Source: Paramacrobiotus metropolitanus (taxonomy: Eukaryota > Tardigrada > Eutardigrada > Parachela > Macrobiotidae). Taken from it: a stretch of 64,000 bases of DNA. The translations under genes were made by a program, and so were the position numbers. The notes below the pieces were generated by a model. That model made no database searches and had not been told where the DNA came from. It saw only the letters and a list, made by a program, of their open reading frames with translations. This document shows positions 11,768 to 22,968 of this stretch, piece by piece. Positions within the stretch are counted from its first letter, which is position 1. Each line of letters starts with the position of its first letter. The stretch spans positions 23,209 through 87,208 of the forward strand of contig NW_026570480.1 of assembly GCF_019649055.1 (NCBI RefSeq). The letters are read 5' to 3'.

Positions 11768-14645
11768 ATGATTTCAACTTCATCACCTCCGTATGAGCGT
11801 CTCTTGTTTGATGCGCAGCAAATGAGCTATCAGAACACTGTTATCGTTCGCACAGACGTCGACGTTTATCTGCTGGGAAATATTCAGAATATCTCCGGAG
11901 ACTACGCGTTCATCCACTTTGGATCCAAAAAGGTCAAACCCAGCTGGATCCATACACACAGCGTGTGGCCGTTACATTTCCCTGTGGACGCTTACAAGGA
12001 TGGGTTACTTATCTACCTGAAGGTATTTGCCGCTCTCCGCGACGAAGATGACGGGCCATATCGGTTTCGCCCTGCAGTTGTGGTCAACGGCGTTGCTACG
12101 TGCCGTAACTGCCAAATCTTGTGTATTGAAGCACCGAGTTGCCCAACTGAAAGCGCTTCTTGCACGCCTCGCATGGAGTTGGTGGATAAATGCCAAGTTG
12201 CCGTCCAACTTCCGGTCACAGAGCCGCCGCTGCTAAGTCGAGTCGACGGGTTAATGTACAGAAAATTCTTCGTTCCCTTTGACAGAGCGCAACAAGTTTT
12301 CAGGGACACCTCCGACAGATCGCGAATCATTAAGCATGTTCGCGACACGATGAAGCGCGATGCGCGGTTGGCCGACTTGTCAGACTGCTGTCGATTTCAT
12401 CTGCGAATCCAACGAGACGGATGTATGTTCATTGTTATCAGTTTGACAGCAGACCCGGAAGCAGCGCGATGGATGGCTGCAGCACTATCCAAAACGTTGC
12501 TAACCCATCTAGCCAGCCGGACCGACTTGACGCACTTCTGCCATACAGACCTTGGCGACAATAAAGAGCTTCCTTACGATGCAGGTGAGACCGTTAGAGA
12601 TGTGATCACGCTTCCCCGTTCCCAGACTTGCACCCGGTTTTATTCGAGAAAAAAGCGCCCATGTCTTCTTCATCCAAAAGATGTCCTTTGGATGGTTGTT
12701 TTTTGAGTTCCAAAAAGCCATAATATAGTTTCGTAGACCATGTATTTTAGACGTGAAAATGTACATAAAAAGGGGCTCCATAAGTATACTGAAACATGCC
12801 GTTCTAAAGACGGCGTGTTGTGCTCCGACGATGTCTAAAGCACGTCAAAAAATTGCTTGCCGTAGAACCGGGGCACCCTCTTATCGACGAACTATTGTAC
12901 AAAATTATCCGGGAGTGGATGAAAATTTTAGATTTATTTAGACATTTACTTAATAGGAAATATTTTGAAATATTAAACAACATTTACAAAATACTGGGGA
13001 AAGAGGACATGATTCCACAAGTGTATGTAATACTGCACAGTGTATATCGCATGATATTGTTAGGAGCGTGGCTCTGCTCGATCGTTAGGTTGCTGGCTAT
13101 AACGGACAGTATCTTGTCCGTTGTACTGTATATTGAATATTCTGCTGTATTCCGTTATATATTCCATTATCTTGTCCGTTGTATATTCCGTTTAAATATA
13201 TTCCGTTATATACATATTATACATACGTATTATCCGTTAGATATTCTGCTGTTATGCCGATAGCCTAGTGGTGCCATAGAGCGACCGAACAATACTGCTA
13301 GTAGCTCGCGAAGCGGTATTGGTTCTTTTGTCCCTCTATGTCTCTCTGTGACAGCAATTACCAGTAACTAAAATCTCTCGTGTAAGGCGCTTTCTGCTTA
13401 CAGCGGTCAAACGCTTCTGGGCTTTTATTACTGCCGGTCAATGTACGTAATTACGCGGACCACGAACTGAAGGTTCCCAAGCGTAGCGTACTTAATGTTG
13501 TGTACTGTTCGTGCTGTCTCCGATATTAAATACCATGTTTCCCTTGTCCTAGATGCACGGACGGATCAGTCGAACGCAGATGTCTTTATTGGTAGTCTGC
13601 CGCCACTGCTCTGGAGCGAAATATTTTCTTCCCTGGACCTGCATTCATGTGTAAATTGCAAAGGGTAAAGGTATTGCTGCACAAACTTTTTAAATGAACC
13701 ATTTCGTGAAGGTGGTTTGTTTGCAAAATATTCCCTTTGTTCAGCTAATCTGGAAAGTTTGCAGCACGCGTTTTAACTGCAGGCTGACAATGGTTTCGAA
13801 ACCAGAACCGATTATTATCATAAGTACAAAACAAAGAACACAGAAAAAACTCGTACATCGTCCAGATATTTGATTTCGCTGTTTCCAGAGTGTGTGTGTT
13901 ATGGCATCAACTGCTGAACAGTAGCCGCGCTACCGAGCACATCAGAATCTATTTGGACACGTGCACCAAAGAAACGCAATCCGGCAACTTAAACTGTAAC
14001 AAAACAGCATATCTCCTGAGTTGCACCGTCCGCTCAACGACAAAAAGCCTTACTATACTGGAACCATTCTTCAACTTCAGCTTGTTAGCTGATTTGTTGG
14101 AAATCATGGAAATCAAGTTGCCTGCAATAATCTTCAAAGATTTCACCCTTACCGATGACGGCCACCCATACTACTTCGCTGCAGCAGACCCATTTGACAA
14201 CAGAAATCTCTACGCGTGGCATGGTGCAACATATTTTTTATGCCTTTACCAAAACAGCTGCCAACGCATCGTGGTCCACAACTGGAAAATAACCAACATT
14301 TTTGGCGCCGTTCTGTATCATATATTTTTCCATCGTGCGTTCGGACTTAAGTCTCTACCAGCCCCTGAGGTTCAATGGATGCAGCCTTTCATATCCAAAC
14401 CCTTGCCCTTCTGGGACGGTGCGCTCGAAATTGATAAACTGCAGATCACGATCCCGACGCTGGTTTTGGATTGCAGCCAAGATCCAGAGAGCATGTGCAG
14501 CAAATTCATGTGGGTTTTGGATAGTTATTTCCCACCTGTCTCGGACGATGTTTACGCAAAGGTCAAGAACGTACATACTCGCTGGGTGCAGACGCTGGCT
14601 TATCCGCAAGAATGGGAGACTATCCGAGCATTTTTATCAGTGTAG
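11768..14645 (+). CDS. F-box protein with a large uncharacterised N-terminal region
   Basis: Exon 1 (11768-12584) begins at an ATG preceded by an A-rich run and ends phase 1 at a strong CAG/GTGAGA donor (ELPYDA). Exon 2 (13553-13650) completes the codon and gives an F-box start (SLPPLLWSEIFSSLDLHSC), donor GTAAAT, phase 0. Exon 3 begins at 13745 (LIWKVCSTRFNC), the second half of an F-box. The final exon runs from about 13891 to the stop at 14645 with a long unique region (PEVQWMQPFISKPLPFWDG). Exon 3's donor is uncertain. F-box proteins are usually substrate adaptors of SCF ubiquitin ligases. The 272-residue N-terminal region (TDVDVYLLGNIQNISGDYAF, a Cys-rich middle, then YRKFFVPFDRAQQVFRDT) matches nothing I recognise. 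The open frame continuing past 12584 to 12706 is probably intron. Confidence 0.6.
13085..13260. repeat. AT-rich degenerate tandem repeat within an intron
   Basis: Short units such as TATATTCCGTT and CTTGTCCGTTGTA recur several times with variations. It lies in the long intron between exons 1 and 2 of the F-box gene and explains the hydrophobic, repetitive end of an open frame at 12820-13263. Confidence 0.5.
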
Positions 14646-16195
14646 GTTTACCTGGTTGTATAGCACTTGCAACGGCAGAACGAAAATGTCCAATTACCAT
14701 TGGCAGCACAAACCAAGCTATACGGGCAGTAAGCGCAATTAGCGCATTATCTGATTATGTTTAGGGGAAGTGTGCCGGTACTGGTACATGTACCAAATTC
14801 GTGTACAAAACAAATGTACAAAACTCCTTCGGAACGTTTTCTGCGGAAACCCTACGTAGGCGCGGGGATTGATTAGGAATATATGCGGAAAAATTAGAAA
14901 TGCTTTGATTGCGTCTCTTTACAATTCCAAATGGAATCTGAGAGACAATCGGCAACTGAACAGGCGGAGTCAGGCTAACCTTTACCTTTCCATCATTTCA
15001 CCTTTAAAGGATAGACAGGCGCAAAAGCTGAGTGCAGACAGAATCATTCTGACGTTCCAGTCAGTGAGAATCTTTCTGATCTTTCAGTTACACGGCGAAC
15101 TCTATACTGATTTAATATATAGACAGACTATGTCTGTCATATGTTATATTAGGCTTGCCCGTTTCCACCGTGCAGCGCCTACGTTAAAACTTTCTCTTAA
15201 TCAGCTGACTCTAGTTAAGAAAGGGTTATCGGTTGCTCTTGCAGCGCATTAGCGCACAATACAGGAAATAAAAAGCAATGAACTATTCGAATCTGTTTAT
15301 TTTCTACCGTGTCATCCAACCCAACTCAATTGAGTCAATTCGCAACCGTAATCTGTACTGCCGTCAGCGCCATGGATTTAAAATCGTGGCCAAGGTTTGA
15401 TTTGGTAACTTTTTTTTATTTTGATTTGGTCTTTGGGGAGATTACTGCAGGCAGACAATAAGGTGAATTGGCCTTTTACTGATATAATTACTTAAAGGTT
15501 ACAATTTTTATGATACTGCGCAACAAAGTGTTATGCGAGGAGCGAACTTGAAAAGAAATTAAATAATGAAATATTTTTCAATTAATTTTACAACTTCAAC
15601 CTTGCACGGCCTGTCACAATTTTTTTAGATAGTCAACCTCAGGTGCGCTTAGAATATGAGACCACCCTAACAGCAAAAGCCATCCGCTAATACATTTGCG
15701 CCTCGAGCATAAGAAGAAACAAATTTATCAGCACTAAATATGTAGAATAACGTGTATTTTGTTAACAGGTTTAGCTCATTTCGCGCAGACGGAAACCTGA
15801 AATTCTGGAACGATATTGATCTGAGGCTCATGGATGTGTGCAAGCTAAGCAGAATGGCACTGCTTGGCATCGCTGAGATATTCCGGATTTGAAGAAAGGG
15901 TATTATTAGGATATTTTTGCTCACTTTCCTCTGATTGCTTTCGATTTATTCTTGCTGGCTCCGATGCTGGTTGCTCGGGAAACACGAGCGTTGGTTGCGT
16001 GCACGGGTGATTGCATGGGTTTGGCTGTGTGCACGGCTAAATAATTATAAAAAAATTCTTTCTAAGTCGATTTTTGGATACTAAATTATTGTAAGAACCT
16101 GGAGTTACTTAAAAGAATTGTTTTACGTACACCATCGAGAGCTGCTAATCTGTCGACGTCTGCTCGAATTCTCCACTTCCAGCTTCAGTTATTTT
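14646..16195. other. Region without a clear gene
   Basis: No intact gene was identified. One acceptor-like AACAG at 15763-15767 is followed by a short open stretch (LKFWNDIDLRLMDVCKLSRM) ending TGA at 15890-15892; it looks like an orphan 3' exon but has no partner. Other open frames here look random. Confidence 0.4.
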
Positions 16196-16199
16196 TCAA

Positions 16200-17220
16200 C
16201 ACGGTTTGCTCCTTCCTCCCACTTCCGCGAGGAGTAGTGTGTCGACAGCTTGGAAGATGCGTAACTGCCGAATCTGTCGCCTATTATGCTGCACTTCTTC
16301 CTGCAAATAGTAGTCAATCAACATGTTGTCTACTTCTCCCTGGACCTGCATGGTCGACCACCGATTACGAAGCGTACATCCAGCGTTTGTTACGGATAAA
16401 TTGCAGCAATGCACACACCAGACCTCCGCATTATTCCCTTCCGCAGCATGAGTGTTGATACCTCCGATAACACTTACCGGCATCAAAGGATGGACCATTG
16501 GATTTGTACAGCGGATCGCCCGACACGGACTTTTGGACGGTTGATACAGTATGTACAGCGGGGCGGCAGTACCACGAACTTGCTGAATTAATGCAGCATG
16601 ATAAAGAGTACTTTGCAACGGGACTGAATGTCTCCTTTACGTGGAAACAACCAGAGCGCTTTAAACGCTGTGTTCCATTGGTAAAAGAAGATCTCCAATT
16701 TTCTCGCTGTTTACCGCTTTTGACAAACTATTCTCCCACCAAAATATGGCTTATTTACTTGAATGCGATTTACACCAGATTCTTCGGGAGACGTTAGAAC
16801 ACGGGCTAGAAAGAAGATGTAGACTTCGATGAAGATGATGATTTCTCCGAGAGATGAAGAGTTTGTTAGTGACGACCAGGTGCACGGTGTCATCAATCAA
16901 GCTTATTGTATGTAAAGGTTACTACTACCTTACTAGTACTCTATGTATCTGAAAGAAGTGAGAATCTTTACTGAAAATTGGACATATCGCAGCCGAACAC
17001 AAACAACAGCAACTGTAAGAAGCACATCAGGGCGTAGCTAGGAAGACATACAGGCATACAGAGTAGAATCTCGAGATATCGTGTACACTCTGTACGTACG
17101 TACACTCATACATCACACAAGCAGTGTGGCTATTCATTCATAAAATCGATTCCACGGAGAACTCTACCGATTTAATATGGCAGAACACATTTTGGTTAGA
17201 GTACTTAGAGCGCCCGAGCA
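16200..17220 (+). pseudogene. Decayed paralogue of the 10-11 kb locus
   Basis: 16360-16910 matches 10190-10560 (same start ACCGATTACGAAGCGTACAT, shared DLHQILRETLEHGLE reading) and 17155-17220 matches the start of exon 2 of the secreted gene (TDLIWQNTFWLEYLERP) before hitting a stop. Several frame changes and stops separate the matching blocks, and no signal exon was found. It therefore appears to be a pseudogene produced by local duplication. Confidence 0.5.
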
Positions 17221-17422
17221 AAAGGTCACTCGCCATTAAAGACCTTTAATCGCCATTTAAATAAAGACGCTGGAAAATCGTTTCATTCAAACAACGGAAA
17301 AAAGTTTCCCCGGTCAAAGTCAATTCAGAAATGCAGTACCCCATTATCACCTACGAAATGCTGCTTCGCGAATACAGATATTAAACGAAACTGATCAGAG
17401 AAACACGAGCAAAATGGCATGT

Positions 17423-18265
17423 TCATGCTTTAGGCTTATTATGGACGTTTCGGGCAGGAGTAGAGGCGGTTGGTGCGTGGGATTTTTTGTCCACTTTAAG
17501 ATGTTCCCGTCCTCGCTGTGGTTCATTCCTTTTTCTCGCTTGAGGCGCTGCGTTTCGTTCTCGCTGATCATGATGCACTACTTTCGACGGCTCCGTTTCG
17601 GAAAATTGTATGACTCCTGCAGGTGCACACTGGCAACACCCTGGCGACCCACAAAAAACACTCCCACAGACATAAACACCGCCGCCGCTGCATGGATTTT
17701 GATTTGTAACATATGGTGCCCCGGTCGTATAGTGACTCGCCAAAATAACACCGTTAGCATAATGAACTAAGGATAGTCCCGTGCCATTGCCGGTAATATG
17801 CGTCTGGCTGGCTACCGAATGATGCTGGCCGTCGTTCGTGCTGTTGGAATAACTCTGGTCGCTGTTTTGCATTATACCGGTGGTGCCACTCCCGTACGAA
17901 TTTGCTGTATTGCTGCCAGTGATGTAAGGATTGGCAGGTAGCGTTGGATCAAACTGCAGATCGCTACTACCGCTGCCACTGAAAGATACCGATGTGCCTG
18001 CGACATTATTTTGCGAGATGACCACGGAGTGTTGGTTGCCGTTGGTCAGCGAAGATGACTGCTCAATGGCCAGGTCGACCTGTCCATTAGTTGCTGATCC
18101 TTGGCCAAATCCTGCGCCGCTGCCTCCAGTGTCACCTACGTATAAATTGCCGTAATAATTTTGTCAGTTTGTCGCAGTACAAATGTATTAACAAGCGGCT
18201 CACTTACTGAATACCCCTGGACAAGGCAAAAGAAAGCAAAAAAGAAACCAAATAACGTTCTTCAT
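17423..18265 (-). CDS. QN/Cys family secreted protein, copy A
   Basis: Two exons. Exon 1 (18208-18265): ATG, signal peptide MKNVIWFLFCFLLPCPGVF, donor GTAAGT, phase 1. Exon 2 (17423-18135): acceptor TAG, restoring Ser then DTGGSGAGFGQGSATNGQV. Total 771 nt, 256 residues. Mature layout: Gly/Ser linker; repeat 1 with NGNQHSVVISQNN; a QFDP block; repeat 2 with NDGQHHSVASQTH; a Cys module (C-x6-C-x4-C-x4-CC-x-C); and a long basic tail rich in Arg, Lys and His. It is the most divergent complete copy and has a longer signal exon (58 nt, against 46 nt in B and D). The shared upstream motif lies at 18433-18448. No known family recognised; a secreted structural or matrix role is inference. Confidence 0.8.
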
Positions 18266-18432
18266 TCTTTCTTTAATCAATATGGATCATATAAAGCAAT
18301 TTAAACTTTACGATGCAGTACATAAGTGGGTACCTTTGACTTCTGCTTATGCCTAAATACAGTAGTAACGATCGATCGGTTGCAAATATTGCGATTTGCC
18401 GTATATCGGATTAAAATTTGCGCTGTTGTTTT

Positions 18433-18448
18433 GTTCTTTGATCTGTTC
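18433..18448 (-). promoter_or_regulatory. Shared QN/Cys upstream motif, copy A
   Basis: Read in gene sense the site is GAACAGATCAAAGAAC, about 168 bp before the ATG of copy A. The same core occurs at a similar distance before copies B, D and H. Confidence 0.55.
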
Positions 18449-19111
18449 ATAATTATTTAATCTTCAATCCAGTGACCGAGCTCACTATTTGCGGCATACC
18501 GGAAATGTATGGAACCCGAACAAAGCACAGCGGCAGTACATTAGCGCATTGTGCATGGTACATTCGGATCGCTTGTTTGCTTACTTGTTATTACTGTTTA
18601 AATTAATTTTCTTGATGACAGACAGACAATTTCCGGCCAGGATGACTTACTGTTTTAAACATATGGCCAAAAGGAACACGCAATCGAATTAAATGCACTA
18701 GGATGGTTTTACTTGATTACTACAACTGAACTCTAATAATAAGACCATATTTTTACATTATGATGCATTGTTATGGTACATATTATATATTGATATAATC
18801 AGCCTGGAAATATCGATAACAGTATAATGCGTTTCGTGCTAAGCAAGTACTTCGTCTGTAATACAGACACTTACTTGGAAGTATCTGATATCAGCACGAA
18901 TCAGCCGTACCGAGTGGCCGCTTTTTTTGTTTTTGACGTTTTTGTCAATTTGTAGCAAATTTACAAAACAGTGTTTGACAGCTAGAGCTACCTATAGCGG
19001 AAAATTAATAGGTTATCGTCATTATGATTAGCGCGGTTACCAATAGCCGCGTTTGCGACTTTGCGGTTGAATTCCACTTCCGGTACAACGAATATGCCGT
19101 CAGCAATGGCA

Positions 19112-19131
19112 AACAGATCAAAGAACGTCAG
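19112..19131 (+). promoter_or_regulatory. Shared QN/Cys upstream motif, copy B
   Basis: AACAGATCAAAGAACGTCAG, about 185-200 bp before the ATG at 19315 and about 85 bp before a TATA box. Confidence 0.55.
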
Positions 19132-19216
19132 AAACTGCCAACTGTTTGATTGCAGCCGTCTTCACCAGTTGGCAGTACAGTGACTGAACATATATGACTT
19201 CCAAACTATTAGTATG

Positions 19217-19224
19217 TATAAAAA
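19217..19224 (+). promoter_or_regulatory. TATA box of copy B
   Basis: TATAAAAA 91-98 bp before the start codon, in gene orientation. Confidence 0.5.
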
Positions 19225-19314
19225 GCACCAAACGTTTACTAAGAAGCGGTTTATCAAGAAAAACGACAGCATTGAGAAATTTTCCGCGGTTTATTTACTA
19301 TCACGGTAGCAACC

Positions 19315-20221
19315 ATGCAGTTTTTTCCATTAATTTTAGGTTTTGCGTCGCTGGTCTTGGGTATGTAGGCGTTTGCTAGTTTGTCTTAGATATAAAAAGC
19401 ATTTTTATAAAGAGCTTTCGAAGATTTCTAAATGGGTTCACGCTATTTTTCCAGGTGACACCGGTGGTTCAAGTGGATCATCCGGGAGTGGAGGAGCGGC
19501 CAACGGCCAGGTCCAGTTAAACAGTCAACAAGCAACCGTTCTGGATAACGGTAGCCACAACTCGGTGGGCCAATCGCAAAGCCTCGTCTCTGGCACAACG
19601 CTGAACATCGGTGGCAGCAGCAGCTCCAGCCTGCAGTATGACCCTTCGGTCACCGCCAATCCAGCGTCCGCCTTCGGTAGTAACTACGTTAATGCCAATG
19701 GTAACGCGATGACCGGCGTCCTACAGAACAACCAGAACAGCCAATCCAACAGTACCAGTGATGGCCAGCATCACAGCGTGATCAGTCAGTCTCAGGTCAA
19801 CGGTAACGGCACGGGAATATCCGTGAGTAATTCGGCCTCGGGAAGTGTGTATTTGCGCCTTCCCACCACAACCCCGCGCTATATAACGACAACAGGGTGC
19901 AGCTATTCTGGTCTTACCTGTTACGGCGCCGGTTGCGTGCCGATTAACAGTGGCCCCGATTCCTGCTGGTGTTCATGTTGGTCAGTATCAACTCCTCATT
20001 ACATCACTGACACAACATACCCAGCGACAGCAACGCCATCGCCTCTTGCTGTAGCCAACGGTTCACGCGTGGATCAGCGGCAGAGGAGACCCAGCGGCGG
20101 ATCAATAATTAGAAATGGTCACAATATTCTGAAGAGTCGGGAAAAACTGCCATCACGCGGGAAAGAACAAGCGCAAGTTGGTCATACGACGCTGCCCCGT
20201 AATTTTCGAAAGAAAGCATAA
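19315..20221 (+). CDS. QN/Cys family secreted protein, copy B
   Basis: Exon 1 (19315-19360) is 46 nt: ATG, signal peptide MQFFPLILGFASLVLG, donor GTATGT, phase 1. Exon 2 (19455-20221) starts after CCAG and restores Gly, then DTGGSSGSSGSGG. Total 813 nt, 270 residues. Repeat 1 carries LDNGSHNSVGQSQSLVSGTT; then SSSSLQYDPSVTANPASAFG; repeat 2 carries SDGQHHSVISQSQVNGNGTG. The Cys module is C-x6-C-x4-C-x9-C-x-C-x-C, followed by a Thr/Pro linker and a basic tail with DQRQRR. The two repeats align on NG/DG-x-x-N/H-S-V-x-Q-S-Q. TATA at 19217, shared motif at 19112, AATAAA at 20330. Spacing of Gln and Asn is reminiscent of amyloid repeats such as curlin, by analogy only. Confidence 0.85.
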
Positions 20222-20329
20222 AGTTGCATACCCTAGCATCCGGTGCAGAGTAATGTTAATTTTTTACTGCTGGAACCTAATAGCCAATATGATCTAAACA
20301 CATTGTGCAAGGCAACAGATGCGATTCAT

Positions 20330-20335
20330 AATAAA
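20330..20335 (+). terminator. Polyadenylation signal of copy B
   Basis: AATAAA 108 bp after the stop of copy B. Confidence 0.45.
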
Positions 20336-20602
20336 AAATCATTATGGTGTCGTGTGTTGGTACATAATAATCTATAATTTCTAAAGCCGTAAAAACGGTT
20401 CGAGATTAGCCAAGTCTCATTTCTATCCGAATAATGTTGTCCTCTAATGTGAACTTATAAGCCCATAATCGGTTTTTTACATAAGTATACATTGGTGAAA
20501 CAGAAAATCACGCAGTAAATCATTTCAGTACGTAATACACTTCGTCCAACCTCTTACCGATGTGAACTTGTCCATAATTATAACGCTAATGCGATAAAGC
20601 CG

Positions 20603-21637
20603 TCACCGTCTTGGATTAACACCAGTAGACGCCGAATTTCCTGCTCTTTCGTCCACCGGTACCGATGGTTGGACGCCACGCGATTCGCGCCTGCGGCGAC
20701 ATCCCATTAACTTGCTGACCGCATTGTGCATTTCCGGGCTGCCCCAATTGAATAGAAACGGGTTAACCGCCGAGAGAGAATATCCCATCCAGTACGTCAC
20801 CGTAAAAAAATCATAATTGTAGTATCCCGTTCTCATCGACAGTGCTTCGTAAGCAAAATACGGCCCAAACATGACGATCAGCGCGGCCATCAGCAGTGAC
20901 AGCAGGACATACCCCTGATGCTCTTTCTTGGCTTGCTGCACTTCTCTCCACGTGGGCAGCGTACCGGTCGCGCTGATGCGGCGTGCACCCCGTCGTCTCC
21001 ATATCTGCCACGTTGTCCCGCAATACGCTACAATGGTCATCAAAGCGGGCGTCCAGTATAAAAAGATTAATTGGTAAAAGCAGCTGGCGTACGACGGCTG
21101 CAGCCACGCATCCCAATAGTATTCGCGGGGATCCTCGTTAATACCAAAATACACTCTGTAATACGTCAACGAAGGTACGATCAAACCATTACTGAACACC
21201 CAAATGCCCAACACAGCTAACTGCGATTTCATACACGTATGGTGCCGTTTGTAAGAAACCGGAAAGGTCACGGCCCATAAGCGGTCCACGGAGATGGTCT
21301 GCAGCGTGAGCATCATGACGGAGGTGCTCAGGAAGTCGAAGTACATCCAGACGGTGCAGAGCGCGTAACTCCAGGGCCAGCAGTTGTAGTAGGTGAACAC
21401 GGCGTAGCTGGTCATGCCCATGGTCCCGGTTAAGAAATCTGCAACAGCCAGGTTGAAGAGGTAGTAGTTGAAGGCGGTTCGGGCCTGTCGGTCAGCAAAG
21501 AAGGCGCAGATGACGAGAAAGTTGGCCGCTATCGTCATGGTTATAACGATGGAGATTAGCGTGATTTCCCACCAGGTACCGGATGGGACGGTTTGGTCCG
21601 TTGTGGTATTGGACGTCGTGTTATTAACAAGTGACAT
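20603..21637 (-). CDS. Class A GPCR, aminergic/muscarinic-like, copy 1
   Basis: 344 residues in one exon. The ATG at 21637 (MSLVNNTTSNTTT, with N-glycosylation sites) is preferred over an upstream in-frame ATG because the second copy begins at the same place. Seven hydrophobic segments are visible. TM2 has NLAVADFL; TM3 has C-x2-W-x3-D, the spacing of the disulfide Cys and amine-binding Asp of muscarinic and aminergic receptors. The DRY motif is DRL, TM6 has MFGPYF in place of the usual W-x-P-Y toggle region, and TM7 has NPFLF rather than NPxxY. The third intracellular loop is short and basic. Probably a membrane receptor with altered activation switches; its ligand is unknown. About 93% identical by eye to 26702-27736. 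Confidence 0.85.
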   Translation of the reverse strand: MSLVNNTTSNTTTDQTVPSGTWWEITLISIVITMTIAANFLVICAFFADRQARTAFNYYLFNLAVADFLTGTMGMTSYAVFTYYNCWPWSYALCTVWMYFDFLSTSVMMLTLQTISVDRLWAVTFPVSYKRHHTCMKSQLAVLGIWVFSNGLIVPSLTYYRVYFGINEDPREYYWDAWLQPSYASCFYQLIFLYWTPALMTIVAYCGTTWQIWRRRGARRISATGTLPTWREVQQAKKEHQGYVLLSLLMAALIVMFGPYFAYEALSMRTGYYNYDFFTVTYWMGYSLSAVNPFLFNWGSPEMHNAVSKLMGCRRRRESRGVQPSVPVDERAGNSASTGVNPRR

Positions 21638-22968
21638 TTTATAGCCGGTTGATCCCGAGAGCGTCTTTACTAGCTGGCATGGGTGGAGTTTCTTATATGC
21701 GCTATAACAACCAGGTATGTCATGTAATCGCCTCCAATAGCTCGTCACTTTATCGGAACACTTTGACCAAAATCATACTGCAAGCTTGAGAAGACAAGAC
21801 GTTCTTCTCAGAACGACACAAAGGGTAAGATGGTATTTATACGTGATAATTTGTCCTGACGTAACTTGCAACATTAAAATATTACTGTCATCCACAGAGC
21901 AGACGTTCCATAGTTTACTTGAAGCTATGTTTGTCCTGGCCAAATTTGGATACTAACTGACTCATAAATGTATGTATCTGCTCTACCGGAACAACAGCTA
22001 CAGGGCGTAATACAACACTTCAGGATTTCCTTTGAAAATTACCGTGACGTAAGCTTAGTGTAGTGTTTACCGAATTGTTACTTCGACCATTTACAGATAG
22101 TGCTCTCAACCTTTAGTACTTACGCTCTGACCCGAAGATAATAATTTTATTATTGATCATAAGACCTCAATAGTTATAAGCACATCGAAATACATAGATA
22201 GCTACTCTGGGTAGAGTAATCTGAATTATCTGATGCACTGTCATTTTCATGGATTGCGAACTGGAACAGTATGGTGGCGATTTGCATACATAAACGAACC
22301 ATTACAAATCAGCAACGAGTTGTAATTAAGCAAGCGGAAATTAAAAATGCCTGAAGCATTAGCATTAGCATTTAGAAGAAATGCCCCAGTATAGTTTTCT
22401 GCAAGTACAGTTTCTGTATATCAAAGTTTATGGTTTTGGCAAGAAAAATGTCTGCCGCCTTAACGTAAAGACAGAAGTTAGTCCAAGTGTATTAAATTAA
22501 ACAGAGATAATTTTACTAATAAATATATGTATTAGAGTGCTCTTGAGACAGACCGCAACACTTTTCACGACCGTCAGCCGGTCTAACACTGACCGACGTC
22601 AAATTTACAGGTCGGTCGCATGACGGCGATGATGTCATTGGCCAGTAATAAGGGGCTTTTCGGATGTTTCAAATTAAAAAGCGTTTACGCAGCACTATTT
22701 TCTTGTACGTGCAAGTTTTTAACAATACATGGTTACTACGGTAGTGATACAAATTTGGGTAACAGTAGAAACTAAACAATTTAACTTCCTTAATGTTGTG
22801 GGAAACACTTGCAGGGGATTTGGGAAAGGACGCCGCATCGGCACAGAGCCGAGAGGGGATGCATGGGCGCACCCACAGTTGAGTCACGCAAAAACACCAG
22901 TTTAATGAGTGAGCATATTGGTACGCACTAACTGAAGTCATGAACATCAATTTAATAACTAACGCTCA
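21638..22968. other. Intergenic DNA, part of the segmental duplication
   Basis: No gene seen. From the GPCR start to about 22385 the sequence aligns in pieces with the region upstream of the second GPCR (27737 to about 28495), for example CGAACCATTACA and AAGCAAG followed by GAAATTAAAAATGC. A block near 22560-22620 has short inverted GACCG/CGGTC words. Confidence 0.5.

Noticed and set aside
13255-13330. tRNA-like element with a box A match (TAGCCTAGTGG) and a weak box B about 50 bp later
   Set aside because: The ends do not pair into an acceptor stem and box B is poor; at most an old SINE fragment.
14869-15252. 127-codon plus-strand frame
   Set aside because: Starts at a non-ATG codon, with unremarkable composition and no family match.
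15768-15892. Acceptor followed by a short protein-like stretch ending in TGA
   Set aside because: No partner exon or homologue in the window; reported only inside the regional note.
16196-16618. 140-codon minus-strand frame
   Set aside because: Antisense shadow of the decayed paralogue of the 10 kb locus.
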